A stretch of DNA of 64,000 bases from FEN-1219 sp963817615 (GTDB taxonomy: Bacteria; Pseudomonadota; Gammaproteobacteria; Steroidobacterales; Rariloculaceae). The stretch spans positions 1,798,001-1,862,000 of the forward strand of contig CAWFPH010000003.1 of NCBI GenBank assembly GCA_963817615.1, written 5' to 3'. The position numbers were made by a program, and so were the translations under genes. The notes under the pieces are model-generated. The model had not been told where the DNA came from and made no database searches. It saw nothing but the letters and a program-made list of their open reading frames with translations. Shown here piece after piece: positions 59,225-64,000 of the stretch (its first letter is position 1; every line of letters begins with the position of its first letter).

Positions 59225-60409
59225 TCATCCGGGCCGCTCGCCGACGTACTTCGCTCGCGGTCGAATAATCGCAGCGTGGGCGTACTGCTCGATCGCGTGC
59301 GCAATCCAACCGATCGTCCGGCCGATCGCGAACAGCGTGAGCGCGGCATCCCCCGGCAATTTGAGGGCACGGCCAAGCGCGACCAGCCCGAAGTCGATGG
59401 TCGGCGCCTCGCCGAGCACGCTCTCGGCTGCCGCCGCGAAGGCATGCGCGAAGCGCGTCTCCGCCGTGTCGGGGAGCGCTTCGAGCAGCATTGCGGCGCG
59501 CGGGTCGCCGTTCGCGTACAGCGGGTGCCCGAACCCCTCGATGGGCTCGCCGCGGCGCAGCCGGTCGGCGAGCGCGCCGCGCAAATCCGTGCTCTTGCGC
59601 AGCGCATCGCAGAGCGCCGCGACTCTCGCGGTCGCGCCGCCGTGCTTCGTGCCCTCGAGCGCGGCGAGCCCTCCGAGCACGACTGCATACGGAGACGACC
59701 CCGCGGACGCGATGCAGCGAGCGGTGAACGCGGACACGTTGAGCTCGTGGTCCGCGCACAGAATCAGCGCCGAGCGCAGCAGCGGCGCGCGCCGCGGCAC
59801 GCCCCACGCGGCTGCAAGCGCGGCGTCGATCGTCGCGCCGCGCGCGGCGCGACCCGCCGCGACGCCCGTCATGAGCTCGAGAACGCGCCAACCCGTCTGC
59901 GCGACGGCTCGCGGGCGAAGGTCGTACGCGAGCGCATCGTGCGCGGCCGCGATCGGTAAAAGCGACTGGACGCGGCTCATGAACGGCAAGCCGGCAGTGC
60001 CCCGCGCGAGCGCGGGCAAGCGCGCGCTCGGCGTGAATACGCCCGCGTCTGCGGCGCCCGTCCAAAGCAGCCCCGCCACCTGCGCGACCGAATGGCTGCG
60101 AGCGAGCTCCGCGACGTCGCGGCCTCGATAGTAGAGGCGGCCGTCCACGATCAGCGTGATGGCCGACTCCAAGATGGGCAATCCCCAGCGCAGCGACTGC
60201 TCGGCCGCCTTGTCCGGATCTCGCCGGCGCTCCGCCCGGAGCTTCAACCGCTCGATGTCCTCGCGGGAATAGCGCCGCCGGCGTGCGCTACCCGGCACGG
60301 TCTCCGAACGCACTCGGCCCCGGCTCACGTACGCGTAGAGCGTAGCGGCGCTCACGCCGAGCGCGGCCGTCGCATCGTGTGCATCCAGCCAATCCGACTT
60401 GCGCTTCAT
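59225..60409 (-). CDS. Citrate synthase-family protein with N-terminal helix-turn-helix domain
   Basis: Residues 5-60 form a MerR/excisionase-like helix-turn-helix (DATAALGVSAATLYAYVSRG ... RRRYSREDIERL). Residues 80-390 are a citrate-synthase fold: ADHELNVSAFTARCIAS, GTKHGGATARV, the catalytic His in EGFGHPLYANGDPR and a catalytic-position Asp in APTIDFGLVAL. Catalytic residues are therefore retained. Comparable fusions are annotated as 'citrate synthase family protein' in other proteobacteria, and I know of no defined role. It is divergent from a second citrate-synthase gene with only 60 bp between the starts, which contain an inverted repeat. It may be an enzyme, a metabolite-sensing regulator, or both. 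Confidence 0.88.
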   Translation of the reverse strand: MKRKSDWLDAHDATAALGVSAATLYAYVSRGRVRSETVPGSARRRRYSREDIERLKLRAERRRDPDKAAEQSLRWGLPILESAITLIVDGRLYYRGRDVAELARSHSVAQVAGLLWTGAADAGVFTPSARLPALARGTAGLPFMSRVQSLLPIAAAHDALAYDLRPRAVAQTGWRVLELMTGVAAGRAARGATIDAALAAAWGVPRRAPLLRSALILCADHELNVSAFTARCIASAGSSPYAVVLGGLAALEGTKHGGATARVAALCDALRKSTDLRGALADRLRRGEPIEGFGHPLYANGDPRAAMLLEALPDTAETRFAHAFAAAAESVLGEAPTIDFGLVALGRALKLPGDAALTLFAIGRTIGWIAHAIEQYAHAAIIRPRAKYVGERPG

Positions 60410-60412
60410 ATT

Positions 60413-60434
60413 ATATTGACGAACGGATCAATAT
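60413..60434. promoter_or_regulatory. Operator-like inverted repeat between the two citrate-synthase genes
   Basis: ATATTGA (60413-60419) and TCAATAT (60428-60434) are perfect 7-bp inverted repeats separated by 8 bp, and ATATTGAC recurs directly at 60431-60438. The 60-bp divergent region holds promoters for both genes, so the helix-turn-helix of the adjacent fusion protein is the obvious candidate ligand. Confidence 0.6.
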
Positions 60435-60454
60435 TGACCGTATGGCAACCTCAG

Positions 60455-60460
60455 TCTAAT
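60455..60460 (+). promoter_or_regulatory. -10 box upstream of the second citrate-synthase gene
   Basis: TCTAAT ends 9 nt before the ATG at 60470. A TTGACC at 60434-60439 is 15 bp upstream, a short but usable spacing, and overlaps the inverted repeat. Confidence 0.4.
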
Positions 60461-60469
60461 GTGACCGCC

Positions 60470-61552
60470 ATGAGCACTCAACCCAAAGTTGATGCAAGCA
60501 GCGGCCTCGAGGGCGTGGTCGCCGCGGCCACGCGCCTCAGCATGGTCGACGGCGAGCGCGGCGAGCTGATCGTCGCCGGAGAGCGCCTTGCGCAGCTGGC
60601 CGACCGGGCGTTCGAGGACGTCGTCGCGCTGTTATGGGAAGCGGCCGGCTTTCGCGGCGAGCGCGTGCGTGCGCTGCCCGTGCCGCGCTCGACGCTCGAC
60701 CTGCTCGACTCGGCCGCGCGGCGCCGCGTCGCGCCGATGGATGCGCTGCGCATGGGAGCCGCCTCGCTCGTGGCGGACGACGACGGTGCGGCTGCCGCAT
60801 TGCTCGTCGGCGCGTTCCCGACGATCACCGCGGCTTACGCGAGGTTGCTGCGGGGCGAGCAGCCGCTCGAGCCGCGTTCCGACTTGGGGCTCGCGGCGAA
60901 TTATCTGTTCATGCTGACCGGCGTCGAGCCGCATCCGGAGCTCGTTCGCGGGCTCGAGACTTACCTCGACACGGTGGCCGACCACGGCTTGAACGCGTCG
61001 ACGTTCGCCGCACGGGTCATCGTTTCGACGGGCGCTGACTTCGTGTCGGCCGTCGTCGGGGCGATCGGTGCGCTCAAGGGGCCGCTGCACGGCGGTGCGC
61101 CGGGACCTGCGCTCGACATGGTGTTCGAGATCGGCGATGCGGCACGGGCCGAGGCGGTTCTGCGGGGCAAGATCGAGCGCGGCGAGCGCCTCATGGGATT
61201 CGGCCATCGCGTGTACAAGGTGCGCGATCCGCGTGCCGATGTGCTCGCCGCCGCGGCGGCCCGCATGTTCGCGCGCGCGGGCGACTCGCGGCTCTACGAG
61301 CTCGCGCGGGCGGTCGAGGCGACGGCGCTCGAGCTGCTGGAGGAATACAAACCCGGCCGCCGCCTCAAGACCAACGTCGAGTTCTACACGGCGTTGCTGC
61401 TGCACGGCCTCGACCTCGAGGTGCCGTTCTTCACGCCGACCTTCGCAATCGGCCGGATCGCGGGCTGGACCGCGCACTGCTTCGAGCAGCGCGCGGCGGC
61501 CCGCTTGATTCGGCCGCAGAGCATCTACGTAGGGCGACCGCCCGCCGCCTGA
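60470..61552 (+). CDS. Citrate synthase/2-methylcitrate synthase-family protein
   Basis: A 360-residue stand-alone citrate-synthase fold with NYLFMLTGVEPHPELVRGLE, DHGLNASTFAARVIVSTG, the GPLHGGAPGPALDM loop, catalytic His in MGFGHRVYKVRDPRAD and the C-terminal LFTPTFAIGRIAGWTAHCFEQ-like end. At the usual catalytic-Asp position it reads TNVEFYTALLL (Glu), a variant also found in some Bacillus-type citrate synthases. Whether it uses acetyl-CoA or propionyl-CoA cannot be decided. No prpB/prpD genes are nearby. Its start lies 60 bp from the divergent fusion protein. Confidence 0.9.
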   Translation: MSTQPKVDASSGLEGVVAAATRLSMVDGERGELIVAGERLAQLADRAFEDVVALLWEAAGFRGERVRALPVPRSTLDLLDSAARRRVAPMDALRMGAASLVADDDGAAAALLVGAFPTITAAYARLLRGEQPLEPRSDLGLAANYLFMLTGVEPHPELVRGLETYLDTVADHGLNASTFAARVIVSTGADFVSAVVGAIGALKGPLHGGAPGPALDMVFEIGDAARAEAVLRGKIERGERLMGFGHRVYKVRDPRADVLAAAAARMFARAGDSRLYELARAVEATALELLEEYKPGRRLKTNVEFYTALLLHGLDLEVPFFTPTFAIGRIAGWTAHCFEQRAAARLIRPQSIYVGRPPAA

Positions 61553-61589
61553 GCGCGGTGGGACTACGCGGCCGGCTCGCACGCGGCCC

Positions 61590-61595
61590 TATACT
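61590..61595 (+). promoter_or_regulatory. -10 box immediately upstream of ygfZ
   Basis: TATACT ends 9 nt before the ATG at 61605, with no Shine-Dalgarno between, consistent with a leaderless or nearly leaderless transcript. Confidence 0.45.
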
Positions 61596-61604
61596 GGCGC
61601 CTCG

Positions 61605-62498
61605 ATGACGCCCCGCTACTCAATGCTGCCGAGCCGCGCCTGCCTCGAAGTGCACGGTGCCGACGCCGCCGCGTTCCTGGACGGCCAGCTCGCCGTCTCG
61701 ATCGCGTCGCTCGAACCCGACCGTGCGCCGCTCGCCGCCTGGCTCGACGCCCGCGGGCGCGTGCGCGCGCTGCTGCGCGTCGTGCGGCTGCCGGATCGCT
61801 GGCTGCTCGCGACCGAGGCGGCCGCCGTCGAGTCGATCGTGCGAAAGCTCAGAATGTTCGTGCTGCGGGCGGCAGTGACGATCGCGCCGGCGGAGGATGT
61901 CGGCGTCGCGGCGCTGGTCGACGCCGACGATGCATGGCTCGCGGCGCACGGTCTGCCGCAGAGCGGCCCGGCCGATGCGCTCGCCGCAGCGGGCGAGCTG
62001 CGTATGGTGGCGGTGGGCCCGGGCCTGCAGCTGGTCATCGGGAAGCAAGCCGCGATCGACGCATGGACGCCCGCGCTGCCACGAGCGCCCGGCGAGCTCG
62101 CGGCGCTCGCGGAGATCCGCCTCGGCATCCCGGCCGTGCCGGCGGCGATTGCGGAGCGTTACGTCGCGCAGATGCTCAATCTCGACCGGCTCGGCGCCGT
62201 CGCTTTCGACAAGGGTTGCTATCCCGGCCAAGAGGTCGTCGCGCGCGTGCAGCACTTGGGCTCCGTCAAACGCCGCCTGCGCCGCTTTGCGATCGACGCA
62301 CCACCGCCGGCCGTCGGCGCCGAGGTGCTCGCGAGCGATCGGCAGGCCGTCGGCGAGGTGGTGCGCGCGGCGGCCGTGCCCGACGCCGGCAGCGAGCTGC
62401 TCGCGGTCATCGAGCGCTCGGCGCTGGCGGACGCGATCACGGTCGACGGCTCGGCGCTGCGACCCTTGCCGCTGCCCTACGCGCTACCGGAGCCTTGA
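61605..62498 (+). CDS. ygfZ: Folate-binding protein YgfZ (iron-sulfur cluster maintenance)
   Basis: YgfZ is a GcvT-like, tetrahydrofolate-binding protein needed for activity of some Fe-S enzymes such as MiaB. The 297-residue protein carries the defining motif KGCYPGQE at residues 203-210 with the essential Cys205, and a GcvT-like N-terminal part (LEVHGADAAAFLDGQLA). In many gammaproteobacteria it is next to sdhE; here the sdh and citrate-synthase genes lie between. Confidence 0.94.
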   Translation: MTPRYSMLPSRACLEVHGADAAAFLDGQLAVSIASLEPDRAPLAAWLDARGRVRALLRVVRLPDRWLLATEAAAVESIVRKLRMFVLRAAVTIAPAEDVGVAALVDADDAWLAAHGLPQSGPADALAAAGELRMVAVGPGLQLVIGKQAAIDAWTPALPRAPGELAALAEIRLGIPAVPAAIAERYVAQMLNLDRLGAVAFDKGCYPGQEVVARVQHLGSVKRRLRRFAIDAPPPAVGAEVLASDRQAVGEVVRAAAVPDAGSELLAVIERSALADAITVDGSALRPLPLPYALPEP

Positions 62499-62521
62499 GC
62501 GGCGCGCACGCTCAGGTACGG

Positions 62522-62749
62522 CTAGGCAGGCGCGCGGCGAGTGTTGCTCCAAATCAGCTCGGCGACGCCGAGCAGCGCGAGGATTGCGCCGTAGAGCGTC
62601 CAGTGCAGGTCGTTGACCATGAAGCCCTGCAGAATCGCGGCGGGCCCGACGTTCAAGCCCTGCATCATCCAAACCGCGCCGACCACGACCATGAGCAAGC
62701 CGATGAGGCTGCTCACGATCCGCATCAGAACATCGAATGCTCGTCGCAT
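62522..62749 (-). CDS. Small two-helix membrane protein of unknown function
   Basis: A 75-residue protein with two predicted membrane helices, SLIGLLMVVVGAVWMMQGL and LYGAILALLGVAELIWS, joined by the conserved-looking loop NVGPAAILQGFMVNDLHWT. 'GxxMMxxGxVWxLQGxN' proteins of this size are common hypothetical membrane proteins in proteobacteria. It lies between ygfZ and lysS, convergent with the former. No function can be assigned. Confidence 0.7.
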   Translation of the reverse strand: MRRAFDVLMRIVSSLIGLLMVVVGAVWMMQGLNVGPAAILQGFMVNDLHWTLYGAILALLGVAELIWSNTRRAPA

Positions 62750-62837
62750 CGCCGACGGACCTCGAGCGGCGCGCGTTGCCGCGCGGAGACGGAATGGTAC
62801 GTCGAACGGCGCGCGGCTGCAGCGGCAACCCTCGACG

Positions 62838-64000
62838 CTACCGCTCCGGCTTGAGCTGCGGGAACAGCAGCACGTCGCGAATCGACGCGGCGTCGGCGAG
62901 CAGCATCGCGAGCCGGTCGATGCCGAGACCGAGGCCCGCAGTCGGCGGCATTCCGTACTCGAGCGCGCGAATGTAGTCCTCGTCGTAGAACATCGCCTCC
63001 TCGTCGCCCTGCGCCTTGGCGTCGGCCTGGGCGCGAAACCGCGCCGCCTGGTCCTCGGGGTCGTTGAGCTCGGAGAAACCGTTCGCGAGCTCGCGCCCTC
63101 CTACGAACAGCTCGAACCGATCGGCCACGAACGGATCGGCATCGTTGCACCGCGCAAGCGGCGACACTTCCGCCGGATACTGCGTGACGAAGGTCGGCGC
63201 ACGCAGTGTAGTCTCGACGGTCTTCTCGAACAGCTCGTACTGCAGCTTGCCGGCGCCGGAGCCCGCGTGCACGTGAATGCCGTGGCGCTCGCACTCGTTC
63301 GCGAGCGCCGCCCGATCGCGAATCTTGCCCCCGGCGAGCGCCGGGTTCGCTCGCTCGAGCGCCGCCTCCACGCTGATCTCGCCGAACGGCTCTCCCAGCT
63401 CGATGCGCTCGCCCTGGTAGTCGATGGCCGTGTCGCCGAGCACGACTTGCGCGGCGTTGCGCACGAGATTTTCGGTGAGCGTCATCACGTCGCGGTAGCC
63501 GGCGTACGCTTGGTACAGCTCGAGCATCGTGAACTCCGGGTTGTGACGCGTCGACAGGCCCTCGTTACGAAATACGCGGCCGAGCTCGTAGACACGCTCG
63601 AACCCGCCGACGACGAGCCGCTTCAAGTAGAGCTCGGGCGCGATGCGCAGATACAGATCGAGATCGAGCGCGTTGTGATGCGTGACGAACGGACGCGCGG
63701 TCGCGCCGCCCGGTATCGGCTGCATGATCGGAGTCTCGACCTCGGTGAAGTCGAGCGCGTCGAGATAGCTGCGCACGAACCGCGTCAGCGCGCTGCGCTT
63801 GCGGAAGATCTCGCGCGTCTCCTCGCTCATCACGAGATCGACGTAGCGTTGCCGCAGCTTGAACTCCTGGTCCGTGATGCCGTGCCACTTCTCGGGCAGC
63901 GGCCGCAGCGACTTCACCAGCAGCCTGAGCTCGCTTACGTCGACCGAGAGCTCGCCCGTTTTGGTCTTGACGAGCTCCCCGCGCGCGGCGACGACGTCGC
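62838..64000 (-). CDS. lysS: Lysyl-tRNA synthetase, class II (N-terminus outside window)
   Basis: About 387 residues of the C-terminal part are present; the gene continues past the window edge, where the frame reads GELVKTKTGELSVDV, the end of the OB-fold anticodon domain. Class II motifs are present: motif 1 region near FVRSYLDALDFTEVETPIMQ, motif 2 YELGRVFRNEGLSTRHNPEF, motif 3 GLGIDRLAMLLAD. It ends LLFPQLKPER, like LysS of E. coli. Confidence 0.97.
   Translation of the reverse strand, partial: DVVAARGELVKTKTGELSVDVSELRLLVKSLRPLPEKWHGITDQEFKLRQRYVDLVMSEETREIFRKRSALTRFVRSYLDALDFTEVETPIMQPIPGGATARPFVTHHNALDLDLYLRIAPELYLKRLVVGGFERVYELGRVFRNEGLSTRHNPEFTMLELYQAYAGYRDVMTLTENLVRNAAQVVLGDTAIDYQGERIELGEPFGEISVEAALERANPALAGGKIRDRAALANECERHGIHVHAGSGAGKLQYELFEKTVETTLRAPTFVTQYPAEVSPLARCNDADPFVADRFELFVGGRELANGFSELNDPEDQAARFRAQADAKAQGDEEAMFYDEDYIRALEYGMPPTAGLGLGIDRLAMLLADAASIRDVLLFPQLKPER

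Overview
The window is a GC-rich bacterial chromosome segment whose gene order matches core blocks of gammaproteobacteria. The blocks are fabH-plsX-rpmF-yceD/maf/rluC/rne, comEC-exbB-exbD-msbA-lpxK-kdsB-ptp, lolC-lolE-lolD, mfd-csiV-mtnP-hpt-nagZ, and rpoE-rseA-rseB-rseC-lepA-lepB-rnc-era-recO-pdxJ-acpS. An Escherichia coli-type LexA operator, an alanine-zipper Lpp lipoprotein and SdhE/YgfX/YgfZ point the same way. Several neighbour pairs (rne beside ptp-kdsB-lpxK, mfd beside csiV-mtnP-nagZ) recall Pseudomonas, but the lexA-imuA-imuB-dnaE2 cassette and the accessory genes fit a deeper-branching, Xanthomonadales/Nevskiales/Steroidobacterales-like lineage. That placement is inference.

Layout. 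1-612: end of a type II secretion/pilus F protein and a small acidic protein. 649-6919: SOS mutagenesis cassette on the minus strand, under two adjacent LexA boxes. 7091-8510: Lpp-like lipoprotein facing an L,D-transpeptidase across a terminator. 8585-15762: fatty-acid/phospholipid start genes, L32, YceD, Maf, RluC and RNase E. 15794-26739: envelope biogenesis (phosphatase, KdsB, LpxK, MsbA, ExbBD, ComEC, LolCDE). 26897-32649: accessory genes (two small secreted or outer-membrane proteins, YfaZ, an alpha/beta hydrolase, an amine oxidase, a DUF72 protein). 32800-34044: DAHP synthase behind an aromatic-rich leader peptide and attenuator. 34204-45563: Mfd, CsiV-like, degenerate PAS-GGDEF, MtnP, Hpt, NagZ, L,D-transpeptidase-like, CYTH, RlmD, exonuclease, AcpS. 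45574-54666: PdxJ to RpoE. 54790-59148: YgfX, SdhE, succinate dehydrogenase and a small SdhAF4-like gene. 59225-61552: two divergent citrate-synthase-family genes, one with an N-terminal DNA-binding domain. 61605-64000: YgfZ, a small membrane protein and partial LysS.

How genes work together. LexA controls its own operon and the ImuA/ImuB/DnaE2 mutasome. MtnP makes hypoxanthine that Hpt salvages. MsbA, LpxK and KdsB serve lipid A/LPS, while LolCDE moves lipoproteins such as the Lpp homologue, which an L,D-transpeptidase may fix to peptidoglycan. RpoE/RseABC monitors that envelope. SdhE and SdhAF4-like factors flank the succinate dehydrogenase genes they would help assemble.

No tRNA, rRNA, CRISPR array, prophage or intact insertion sequence was seen, and I did not find a wholly new multigene system. 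The most interesting signals are: (i) an aromatic leader peptide and attenuator before the DAHP synthase; (ii) repeats inside the mutasome operon (a 33-bp perfect inverted repeat between imuB and dnaE2, and an in-frame 2 x 51-bp duplication in imuB that creates two CxxC motifs); (iii) a recurring arrangement in which a -10 box lies only 6-9 nt before the start codon, suggesting leaderless mRNAs; (iv) a citrate synthase fused to a helix-turn-helix domain facing a second citrate synthase across a short operator-like inverted repeat.
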